Shown: in pieces, positions 1-7,207 of the stretch
Layout: every line of letters begins with the position of its first letter
How positions within the stretch are numbered: the stretch's first letter is position 1
Source of the DNA: Streptomyces ferrugineus
Lineage (GTDB): Bacteria > Actinomycetota > Actinomycetes > Streptomycetales > Streptomycetaceae
Assembly: GCF_015160855.1 (NCBI RefSeq)
Contig: NZ_CP063373.1
Location: 6,076,001-6,140,000, forward strand
Length of the DNA stretch: 64,000 nucleotides
Direction of reading: 5' to 3'
The notes under the pieces: model-generated
Database searches by the model: none
Told to the model about the DNA's origin: nothing
Seen by the model: the letters and a program-made list of their open reading frames with translations, nothing else
Translations under genes and position numbers: made by a program

Positions 1-1008
1 GGCCCAGCAGCCGCCGAACTTGCCGATCACGGCCAGGACGACGGCGGCCGCCCCGAACGCCATCACGGACGGGTCGGAGAACACGTCGAACCGGGTGTTG
101 AGGCCGGAGTAGGTGAAGAACATCGGGACGAACACCACCTGGGTCACGGACTGGGTGGTCCGCACCAGCCGTTCGGACACCTCGCCGCGCGGCATGGCCA
201 TCCCCACGCAGAACGCCCCGAACACGGCGTACAGGTCGATGATGTCGGTGAACCAGGCGGCGCAGAACAGCACGGCGACGGTGAACATCAGCCGGGTGTC
301 ATCGCCGAGGCCCGGCCGGTTCACGATCCAGGCCAGCAGGCGGCGTCCCAGCAGGAACAGGACGGCCACGAACAGCAGGGAGCCGCCGGCCGCGGTCAGG
401 ACGGGCCCCGCCTGGCCGGAGGCCACGCTCAGCACCCCGGCGAGCATGATCCAGGCGACGGCGTCGTCGGTGGCCCCGGAAGCGAGGGAGAGGGAGCCGA
501 ACCGGGAGCCGGACAGGCCGCGTTCGGTGATGATGCGGGCCAGCATCGGGAAGGCGGTGATGGCCAGGGAGACACCGACGAACGCCGCCGTCACCCAGAC
601 CGAGACCCCGTCGACGAAGATGTCGACATGGCCGTGGGCCACGAGGGTCAGTCCCATGCCCAGCGCCAGCGGGATCGCCACGCCGGCCGAGGAGACCGCG
701 ACGGCGGTGCCGGCCAGTCCGCGCCCGGCATGCGCCCGGAACTCGTATCCGGCGGCGAACATCAGGGTCACCAGACCGATCTGTCCGGCCACGTACAGCA
801 CCGGCTTCAGCTCCGGCGGGAAGACCTCGGCGGACAGCCCCGGGGCGATCAGTCCGAACAGCGAGGGGCCCAGCAGCACACCGGCGATCATCTCGCCGAC
901 CACGGGCGGCTGGCCGAAGCGGCCCGCCACCAGCACGACCAGACGGCAGGTCAGCAGAATGACGACGACGGCCAGGAAGAAGGCGGGAGCGAGCTCCACG
1001 GGAGTCAT
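1..1008 (-). CDS. Cation:proton antiporter, CPA2 (KefB/NapA) type, partial
   Basis: This integral membrane protein probably exchanges Na+ or K+ for protons. The 336 visible residues contain about ten hydrophobic helices. An adjacent Asp-Asp pair near residues 181-182, in the segment GATDDAVAW, matches the ion-binding DD/ND site of electrogenic CPA2 antiporters. The reading frame runs off the left edge of the window, so the C-terminus is missing. The start is ATG at 1008, with a GAGAGGG ribosome-binding site about eight bases upstream. It lies only 13 bp after the P450-like gene and is probably the fourth gene of that operon. Why an antiporter would be co-transcribed with three redox enzymes is not clear from the sequence; pH or ion homeostasis during the pathway is one guess. 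Confidence 0.85.
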   Translation of the reverse strand, partial: MTPVELAPAFFLAVVVILLTCRLVVLVAGRFGQPPVVGEMIAGVLLGPSLFGLIAPGLSAEVFPPELKPVLYVAGQIGLVTLMFAAGYEFRAHAGRGLAGTAVAVSSAGVAIPLALGMGLTLVAHGHVDIFVDGVSVWVTAAFVGVSLAITAFPMLARIITERGLSGSRFGSLSLASGATDDAVAWIMLAGVLSVASGQAGPVLTAAGGSLLFVAVLFLLGRRLLAWIVNRPGLGDDTRLMFTVAVLFCAAWFTDIIDLYAVFGAFCVGMAMPRGEVSERLVRTTQSVTQVVFVPMFFTYSGLNTRFDVFSDPSVMAFGAAAVVLAVIGKFGGCWA

Positions 1009-1021
1009 GGTCTCGGCCCTC

Positions 1022-2425
1022 TCAACGGCCGGCCGCGACAGAGGTGGTGGAGCCGCCGGAAGAGGCGGCGAAGTAGTTCCGGCACAGCCCCTGGCGCCGG
1101 GCGTCCCACACCATGTAGCTGCCGAGGACGAGCTGCGTGAGGCTGCGCGGGACCGCGGCCCAGCGATCGGCGAGGCGCATCACCGCGAGCCGGGTGCGTC
1201 GGCGGGGCGGGCTCCCGTCCGCCGCGTCGCCGCGCGGGACGAGCAGGCAGGGGCCGCGGCTGGGCAGCGACCGGGTGTGCCGGGCCGTGGAGTCCAGCCG
1301 GAAGCGGCGCAGCGTCTCCTCGGCGGCGACCCGCATGGTGAGGACGGCGAAACCGCGGGCCGGGCAGGGCCGGTTGGCGGTCACCCCGAACGGGATGGAC
1401 GCCGCGGGCCTGGTGTCCGGGGACAGCCACCGGTCCGGGTCGAACCGCTCGCCGCCGGCCGGGCCGGACCCTTGGTATTCGGGGTAGTTGAACAGCAGGA
1501 CCGAGCCGGCCGGGATGGGGTCCCGCCCCGGCCTGGGGATGTCCCCGGAGGTGATCCGGTGGGCGACCCCGAACAGCGGGAAGTGCTGCAGCGTCTCGTT
1601 GATGACCCGGTCCAGGAAGCCCGGGTCCGCCTCGCCGGCCAGCAGGCGGTCCTGCACCGGCCGGTGTGTGGCGAGGGCCAGCAGCAGATGGGCCATCGCC
1701 TCCGACATCTGCACCACGGCGGTGTTGAAGAACGTGCCCTGCAGGTAGTACGCCTGCTCCTGCCGGGAGAGCGAGGACGGCAGCGGCACGGGCGGCGGGT
1801 CGTCCGCCAGCCGGGCCAGCAGGTGCTCCGTGAGCCGGGCCCGCCGGTCCATGTGCCTGAGGCTGGTGCACTTCAGGGCGCTGACCACGTCGTCGGCATT
1901 GCCGGTGATCAGGTCCCGGACGTGGCGCGGGCACGGTTCGCGGAAGACCACCTCGTAGTAGACCTCGGCCCAGACGGGCATCATCAGGTCGCGCAGCCTG
2001 ACCCGGTGCACCTGTGCCCGGTCGGGGATTTCGTCGAGCACCCGCCGGGTGCAGCGGCCGACCAGCTCCGTCCACTGCTCCCGCGACAGCCCGGCCAGGA
2101 TCTGCCGGGTGGTCCTGGCCACGTCGTCGTAGCGGGGGCCGGGCTCCAGGTGCTCCTGGTGCACCTCCGGGCCGGGCGACAGCCAGTACCAGAACAGGTC
2201 GGACAGCGCGGCACCCCGGCTGCGGCCGTTGGCCGCCGGATGCCCGTACACCTCCTTGAACTCCTCGGCGGGCACCTCCCGGCCGGGCGCCTTGACGCCC
2301 TCCTCGCCGCCCACCCAGGCGAAGATGCGCACGCGCAGAGCGATCACGAGCCCGGGCAGCCAGTACGGCAGTCCGGCCACCAGGGGCACGGCCGCGCCGG
2401 CGATCAGCCATCCGGTGGGCGTCAC
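1022..2425 (-). CDS. Cytochrome P450-like haem-thiolate protein, atypical
   Basis: 467 residues from GTG 2425, which overlaps the stop of the upstream oxidase as GTGA. A hydrophobic N-terminus (about residues 5-30) suggests membrane association, which is unusual for an actinobacterial P450. The C-terminal block IPFGVTANRPCPARG carries the expected haem-ligand Cys near residue 354. Two hallmarks are altered. The ExxR motif reads ETLQ near residue 277, so the Arg is missing. The I-helix region (FFNTAVVQMSEAMAHLL) lacks the acid-alcohol pair used for O2 activation. In known families such losses go with peroxide-dependent or rearranging P450s (CYP152, CYP74). I infer that this enzyme may not be a classical monooxygenase. 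No ferredoxin gene is adjacent. The assignment to the superfamily is fairly secure; the substrate is unknown. Confidence 0.75.
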   Translation of the reverse strand: MTPTGWLIAGAAVPLVAGLPYWLPGLVIALRVRIFAWVGGEEGVKAPGREVPAEEFKEVYGHPAANGRSRGAALSDLFWYWLSPGPEVHQEHLEPGPRYDDVARTTRQILAGLSREQWTELVGRCTRRVLDEIPDRAQVHRVRLRDLMMPVWAEVYYEVVFREPCPRHVRDLITGNADDVVSALKCTSLRHMDRRARLTEHLLARLADDPPPVPLPSSLSRQEQAYYLQGTFFNTAVVQMSEAMAHLLLALATHRPVQDRLLAGEADPGFLDRVINETLQHFPLFGVAHRITSGDIPRPGRDPIPAGSVLLFNYPEYQGSGPAGGERFDPDRWLSPDTRPAASIPFGVTANRPCPARGFAVLTMRVAAEETLRRFRLDSTARHTRSLPSRGPCLLVPRGDAADGSPPRRRTRLAVMRLADRWAAVPRSLTQLVLGSYMVWDARRQGLCRNYFAASSGGSTTSVAAGR

Positions 2426-3564
2426 TCGATCACCCCGCCGAACCGGTTGTCCGCCCCCGGAGCCACGGCGGGACCCGGCGTCGGCCCCCAAGTGGGCACG
2501 CGGACCAGCTCGGGCGTCAGGTCGGCGAGCCTGGACGCCCCGCACAGGGCCAGGGTGTCGTCGAGCTCGTCGCGCAGCAGCTCCAGCAGCCGCCGTACGC
2601 CGTCCTCGCCGCCCTCGGCCAGCGCCCACATCACGGGCCGGCCGATGCCCACCGCGGACGCGCCGAGCGCCAGCGCCTTGACCGCGTCGGTGCCGCGCCG
2701 GACGCCGCCGTCCAGGATGACCGGGATGCGGCCCGCCACCGCGGCGACGAACTCGGGCAGCAGCTCCAACGTGGCGGGCACGGTGTCGAGTTGGCGACCG
2801 CCGTGGTTGGACAGCAGCAGCCCGTCGACGCCGTGCCGGACCGCGAGCCTGGCGTCCTCGGGGTGCAGCACGCCCTTGAGCACGATGGGCAGCGAGGTGG
2901 TGCGGCGCAGCCAGTCGATGTGCTGCCAGTTCAGCTCGGGTGACATGGCGATCTGCCGTACGTGCCCGCGCTCGCCGTCGCGCAGGTCCACCAGGTTCTC
3001 GCAGCGCAGTCCGGGCGGCAGGTCGTGGAAGCCGTTGCGCCGGTTGCGCTCGCCCGCGCCCAGCACCGGGGAGTCCACGGTGACCACCAGGGCGCTGCAT
3101 CCGGCGTCGGTGGCCCGCCGTATCAGCGTCTCGGTGATCTCCCGGTCGGGCTGGATGTAGAGCTGGAACCACAGCTGTGCGTCGGCGCCCATCGCGCGGA
3201 CCGCGTCGGCGATGTCACCCACCGCCACCGTGGACGCCATGGACACGATCATGATCGCGCCTGCGGCGGCAGCGGCACGGGCGGTGGCCAACTCCCCTTC
3301 CGGATCGACCAGTTTGTGGAAGGCGGTCGGGGACAACAGGATGGGCATGCTCGCCCGGCTGCCGAGCAGGGCGATGTCCAACTCCCGTACGGCACTCCCC
3401 CGCAGCACCCGCGGCAGCAACTGCAGGCGCCCGAACGCCGCCTCATTGGCCCGTACGGTGATCTCGTCGCGTGCCCCGCCGGCGATGAAGTCGGCGTGGA
3501 CGGGGTCCAGTTTCGCGCGGGCGGCGGTCTCGAAGTCGTGGACGGTCAGCATCATGGCCGTCAC
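2422..3564 (-). CDS. FMN-dependent alpha-hydroxy-acid oxidase/dehydrogenase (LldD family)
   Basis: 380 residues from GTG 3564, overlapping the stop of the upstream flavoprotein as GTGA; an ATG three codons later is an alternative. It is a full-length TIM-barrel of the glycolate oxidase/L-lactate dehydrogenase family, which oxidises 2-hydroxy acids to 2-oxo acids with FMN. The sequence keeps the catalytic His in SNHGGRQLD near residue 254, the substrate Arg three residues later, the FMN-contacting Lys in IVLKGV, and the phosphate-binding block DGGVRRGTD followed by ALGASAVGIGRP. No transmembrane region is seen. Relatives act on lactate, mandelate or glycolate, and some serve in natural-product pathways (for example MftD of the mycofactocin pathway, Hmo). 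No mycofactocin gene is present here, so the substrate is open. Confidence 0.88.
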   Translation of the reverse strand: MTAMMLTVHDFETAARAKLDPVHADFIAGGARDEITVRANEAAFGRLQLLPRVLRGSAVRELDIALLGSRASMPILLSPTAFHKLVDPEGELATARAAAAAGAIMIVSMASTVAVGDIADAVRAMGADAQLWFQLYIQPDREITETLIRRATDAGCSALVVTVDSPVLGAGERNRRNGFHDLPPGLRCENLVDLRDGERGHVRQIAMSPELNWQHIDWLRRTTSLPIVLKGVLHPEDARLAVRHGVDGLLLSNHGGRQLDTVPATLELLPEFVAAVAGRIPVILDGGVRRGTDAVKALALGASAVGIGRPVMWALAEGGEDGVRRLLELLRDELDDTLALCGASRLADLTPELVRVPTWGPTPGPAVAPGADNRFGGVIE

Positions 3565-5156
3565 CGCCGCACGGCGCTCGGCTGGAGGTCCAGCTCGTGG
3601 GCGAAGAACCGGGCGAGCGGGGCGCGATGGACCTCCGGGTGGTCCCACTCGTTCTCCAGGTTCTCGGCCATGTGATGCGTGCCCAGCGGCTCACCGGCCC
3701 GGAAGTGGCGGATCACCGGGTGCAGATAGGCGGCGTCGAAAGCGTCGTCGACCGAGTTCTGGGCGGTGCGGCGCACCGTGATGTCGAAGGGGTCGACCTT
3801 GTCGTGGTCGGGCCCGTACTCCAGGGTGACGGTGAAGTACTCGGCGCCGTCGGTGAGTTGGCTCTCGTGGGCGTACGCGACCGGGACCTCCTCGTGGTAG
3901 CGGGCCGGTTCGCCGGGTGCCGTGACGATCAGGTCCCCGAGGACGCCGAACTGCTGCCAGAGCGCCGAGCTGCGGTTGACCCTGGCCACCACGGCGTCCG
4001 CCAGCGCGGAGGGGGACGTGTCCAGCGGCTCGTGCGGCCAGGGCCGGTCGTGGTGGCGTTCGTCGAGGATGCGGCTCAGGGCGCGTACGGCGTAGCGGAA
4101 GCCGTGGATGAAGCCGCCGGTGGACTTCTTGAAGTCACGCTGCTGCATCAGGGTGCCGGCGAAGTACAGACCGGGCACGTTCACCGACTCGTACGCCGGG
4201 GTGAGGGCGGCGAAGCGGTCGTCGATGACCAGTTCGGGCCGGCAGTCCGGGGCGAAGACCGAGGCGTCGAAGCGGAAGCCGGTGCACACGATGACCCGGT
4301 CGTAGCGCAGTTCCTTCACCACCTCGTCGGCCCTGGAGAAACTGAAGCGGACGCGGTAGCCGGTTCCGTCGGGGTCCTTGTCGATGGCCAGTACGTGGCC
4401 GTCCAGCAGGGCGTTCTGGGACTTGAGCTGGTAGGTGTCGAGGAAGTTGTTGTTGACGGCGCGCAGATGGCCGACGTAGTGGCTGTTCCAGGCCATCCGT
4501 ATGGAGTGCGGCCCGGCCACATGGATCACCGCCGCGGTCTCGACGAGGTTGTCCGCGGTCTCCAGGGCGGAGTTGCCCTTGCCGAGGATCAGGACGCGTT
4601 GGTCGGTGAAGTCCTCGGGGTCCACCGACACGACCGAGTAGTCCTCGGCGGTCTCGATACCGGGAATCTCCGGGGTGTTGGGCCGGGTCAGGCCGGTGGC
4701 CATCACCAGTCGGCGCGCGTGATGCTCCTGCCCGTGCTGATCGGTGACGACGAAGCCGCCGTCGGCGCCGCGCCGGATCCGCTCCGCCCGGGTGTCGTAC
4801 GCGATGTCCAGCTTGAACGCCTCGGCGAAGTCGGCGAGATAGCGCACCAGGTCGTCGGCGTGCGGGAAGTAGCGCTTGCTGTAGCGGGTGAACAGCAGCC
4901 GGTCGTCCGGGGACAGCAGGGAGTTCCAGTCCATTCGGAGGTTCAGCTCGGGATCGTCGGTGCCGTTGTGCACCTTGTTGATGGAGATCAGCTTGCGGTG
5001 GCGGGGGAAGGTACGGAAGAAGGTGCCCGCTGCCGGGCCGCTCTCCAGGATCCGGTATCCGCGGCCGGCCGCCTGGAGTAACTGCCCGAGCTGGAGCCCG
5101 GCGGGGCCGCCGCCGACCACGAGGTAGTCGAGCGGCTCGCTCTGCGTGGAGTCCAT
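3561..5156 (-). CDS. FAD-dependent oxidoreductase, FOXRED2-like
   Basis: 531 residues from ATG 5156, preceded by a strong AGAAGGAGAG ribosome-binding site. An N-terminal FAD-binding Rossmann motif (VVGGGPAGLQLG, about residues 13-24) and a second dinucleotide motif (ILGKGNSALETADN, near residue 190) mark it as a two-dinucleotide flavoprotein. Segments such as FPRHRKLISINK, NNNFLDTYQLKSQ and KSTGGFIHGFRYAVRA resemble, from memory, the animal FOXRED2/ERFAD proteins more than the usual bacterial flavin monooxygenases. First gene of an apparent operon whose members all overlap by 4 bp. There is no signal peptide, so it is probably cytoplasmic. Its reaction is unknown; N- or S-oxygenation or a thiol redox role are possible. 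Confidence 0.8.
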   Translation of the reverse strand: MDSTQSEPLDYLVVGGGPAGLQLGQLLQAAGRGYRILESGPAAGTFFRTFPRHRKLISINKVHNGTDDPELNLRMDWNSLLSPDDRLLFTRYSKRYFPHADDLVRYLADFAEAFKLDIAYDTRAERIRRGADGGFVVTDQHGQEHHARRLVMATGLTRPNTPEIPGIETAEDYSVVSVDPEDFTDQRVLILGKGNSALETADNLVETAAVIHVAGPHSIRMAWNSHYVGHLRAVNNNFLDTYQLKSQNALLDGHVLAIDKDPDGTGYRVRFSFSRADEVVKELRYDRVIVCTGFRFDASVFAPDCRPELVIDDRFAALTPAYESVNVPGLYFAGTLMQQRDFKKSTGGFIHGFRYAVRALSRILDERHHDRPWPHEPLDTSPSALADAVVARVNRSSALWQQFGVLGDLIVTAPGEPARYHEEVPVAYAHESQLTDGAEYFTVTLEYGPDHDKVDPFDITVRRTAQNSVDDAFDAAYLHPVIRHFRAGEPLGTHHMAENLENEWDHPEVHRAPLARFFAHELDLQPSAVRR

Positions 5157-5636
5157 GGAACTCTCCTTCTGTTCCAGGCGAGGACATGCCTGAAGACGGG
5201 TGGGGGGTGAGACGGGGAGGGCCCGGTACGCAGCCTGAAGTGCGATCCGCGTCGGCGGACGGGGAGGAACAGCGGGCGTCCGAAGATGGACCCGCAGGCC
5301 GGCATCAGCCCACGCGGGTCAGCCGGCCGTGCGGACGGGCCGTGCTTCGCGGCCAGGGTGAGCAGTTCGGGATTCGTTCGCAGGTGCAGCCAGGGATGGT
5401 GCAGTGCGTTCCGGCAGGGGCATGACAGACCCTTCCATCGGATTTCCCGTTGAAATCTCAAGGAGCACGGTAGTAACGGGCGGCGCGCAGGGGCAACCAC
5501 GCCTCGGGGATGACAGGAATTCGACAGGTGGGTCCCGCGAGCGGACGTCACCGAACCGTAAGCACCCCGGCCGACCCCGACTCCGCCCGGCCCCGCTTAC
5601 AGTTCAGCCGACCCCGACGACGAGGAGCTGTCCTCC
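5157..5636. other. 480-bp divergent intergenic region with a possible short coding stretch
   Basis: It separates the FOXRED2-like operon from the thioredoxin-like lipoprotein gene. On the minus strand a 34-codon frame (ATG 5423, stop 5319) follows a GGAAGGG ribosome-binding sequence, but its third positions are not GC-rich. A different minus-strand frame over about 5260-5430 is rich in G/C at third positions (LHLRTNPELLTLAAKHG and onward) but has no ATG or GTG start and runs into the downstream gene out of frame. I could not decide whether either is translated. No clear terminator or riboswitch was recognised. Confidence 0.3.
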
Positions 5637-6215
5637 ATGCACGCCCGCCTGCTGTTCACGGCTGTCGTAGCCACCACCGCGCTCACCCTGTCCGGCTGCG
5701 GCACCCAGGACGACACGTCCTCCGGCGCCGCCGCGGCCACGGACAGTTCCTCCGCCTCCGACTCCTCGACGGCGGCACAGGACGGGGACGGATCCGGAGC
5801 AGCGGCGGTCCCCGAGGCGCTCCGGTTCACCGGCACCACCGTGGACGGCAAGCCCTTCGACGCGGCCACACTGGCGGGTAAGCCCACCGTCCTGTGGTTC
5901 TGGGCTCCGTGGTGCCCCACCTGCAAGGCCCAGGGCCCCGAAACCGCCAGGGTCGCCGACCGGTTCGAGGGCAAGGCGCATGTGATCGGGGTGGCCGGGC
6001 TCGACAAGCCCCAGGCCATGAAGGACTTCGTCACCGACACCAAGGTGGGCGCCTTCCCGAACCTCTCCGACGAAGCCGGGGACATCTGGAAGAAGTTCGA
6101 GATCACCGAGCAGAGCGTCTACGTGATCCTCGACAAGGACGGCAAGACCGTGTTCACCGGCGGCCTCCCGGCCGGCAAGGGACTCGCCGACAAGCTCAGC
6201 CCGCTCGTCGGCTGA
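5637..6215 (+). CDS. Thioredoxin-like (TlpA/redoxin) lipoprotein
   Basis: 192 residues. An N-terminal signal with lipobox LSGC (lipidated Cys about 21) is followed by a Ser/Ala/Asp-rich linker and a thioredoxin-fold domain from about residue 60. The active site reads WAPWCPTC, with Cys near 96 and 99; CPTC resembles extracytoplasmic TlpA/DsbE-type reductases. It is predicted to act on the outer face of the membrane as a disulfide reductase, or as a carrier receiving electrons from the CcdA-like membrane protein encoded 6 bp downstream. The start ATG has a GACGAGGAGC ribosome-binding site. Close relatives are often annotated as SoxW or redoxin proteins; the client protein is not evident. Confidence 0.9.
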   Translation: MHARLLFTAVVATTALTLSGCGTQDDTSSGAAAATDSSSASDSSTAAQDGDGSGAAAVPEALRFTGTTVDGKPFDAATLAGKPTVLWFWAPWCPTCKAQGPETARVADRFEGKAHVIGVAGLDKPQAMKDFVTDTKVGAFPNLSDEAGDIWKKFEITEQSVYVILDKDGKTVFTGGLPAGKGLADKLSPLVG

Positions 6216-6221
6216 ATCCTC

Positions 6222-7061
6222 ATGTCCGATCTACCCCTCGCCCTCGCCCTGACCGCGGGCATGCTCGCCGCCGTCAACCCCTGCGGCTTCGCCCTCCTGC
6301 CCGCCTACCTCTCCCTCCTCGTCCTCGGCGACGACACACCGACCCGCGCGACCGCCGCCACCCGGGCCCTGGTGGCGACCACCGCGATGACCGCCGGATT
6401 CGCCGCCGTGTTCGCCCTGTTCGGCCTCGCCATCACCCCCGTCGCCGGGCAGGTGCAACAGCACCTGCCCTGGTTCACCATCGGCTTCGGGTTCCTTCTG
6501 GCCCTCGCCGGCGGCTGGATCCTGGCCGGCCGCGACCTGCCCAGCCTGCTGCCGAGACTGCGCCGTGCCCCGACCGTCACCCGCTCCCTGCCGTCCATGG
6601 CCCTGTTCGGCGCCGCCTACGCGATCGCCTCCCTCGGCTGCACCATCGCCCCGTTTCTCGCCATCGTCGTCTCGGCCTTCCGCAGCGGATCCACCCTGGA
6701 GGGCATCGCCCTGTTCACGGCGTACGCGGCCGGGATGGGCCTGATCGTCGGCACCGCGGCCCTCTCCGTCGCCCTCACCCGCACCGCCCGCGTCGGCCGG
6801 CTGCGCCGACTCGGCTCCGTCGCCTCCCGCATCGGCGGCGGACTGCTGCTCCTGGTCGGCGCGTATGTCGCCTACTACGGCTGGTACGAGATCCGCGTCC
6901 AGCGCGCGCCGGCCACCCAGGATCCGGTCATCGACACGGCCGGCGCGATTCAGCGCTCCCTCGCCGACGCCCTGGACGCGACCGGCCCCGCCGTCCTCGC
7001 CGTCCTCCTCGCCGCCCTGCTGATCGGGGCCGTGGCAGTCCGCCGCCGACGCTCCCGGTAA
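6222..7061 (+). CDS. CcdA-like thiol:disulfide interchange membrane protein
   Basis: 279 residues with about six transmembrane helices. The conserved NPCGFALLPAY near residues 19-29 and a second Cys in SLGCTIAPF near residue 140 are the redox Cys pair typical of CcdA/DsbD-beta, which moves electrons from cytoplasmic thioredoxin across the membrane. It begins 6 bp after the thioredoxin-like lipoprotein, so the pair should form a two-gene electron relay. No cytochrome c biogenesis gene (ResB/ResC) is adjacent, so the role may be in protein disulfide reduction or metal handling rather than haem attachment. The C-terminus is a short basic tail. Confidence 0.88.
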   Translation: MSDLPLALALTAGMLAAVNPCGFALLPAYLSLLVLGDDTPTRATAATRALVATTAMTAGFAAVFALFGLAITPVAGQVQQHLPWFTIGFGFLLALAGGWILAGRDLPSLLPRLRRAPTVTRSLPSMALFGAAYAIASLGCTIAPFLAIVVSAFRSGSTLEGIALFTAYAAGMGLIVGTAALSVALTRTARVGRLRRLGSVASRIGGGLLLLVGAYVAYYGWYEIRVQRAPATQDPVIDTAGAIQRSLADALDATGPAVLAVLLAALLIGAVAVRRRRSR

Positions 7062-7207
7062 GCGGATTCACGGTGCGGCGCACCTCCACCCCGATCACGG
7101 TGCGTAACGAATCTTGCAAACCGTGACTCACGTACCCAATGCCCGTATTCTCATCAGTGCCAGATTTATCCGATTAGCGCATTGTCGAGAATGCGAGTGA
7201 GCGAAGC

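Noticed and set aside
113..3160. A 1015-codon plus-strand open frame
   Set aside because: It is the reverse-strand shadow of the antiporter, P450 and hydroxy-acid oxidase genes; its sequence is low-complexity R/P/A/G-rich with no domain.
5316..5440. A Cys-rich minus-strand frame (five Cys, ending RVG) ahead of the oxidase operon, considered as a peptide precursor
   Set aside because: It has no start codon with a ribosome-binding site, and its composition follows from a neighbouring frame; a RiPP claim is not supported.
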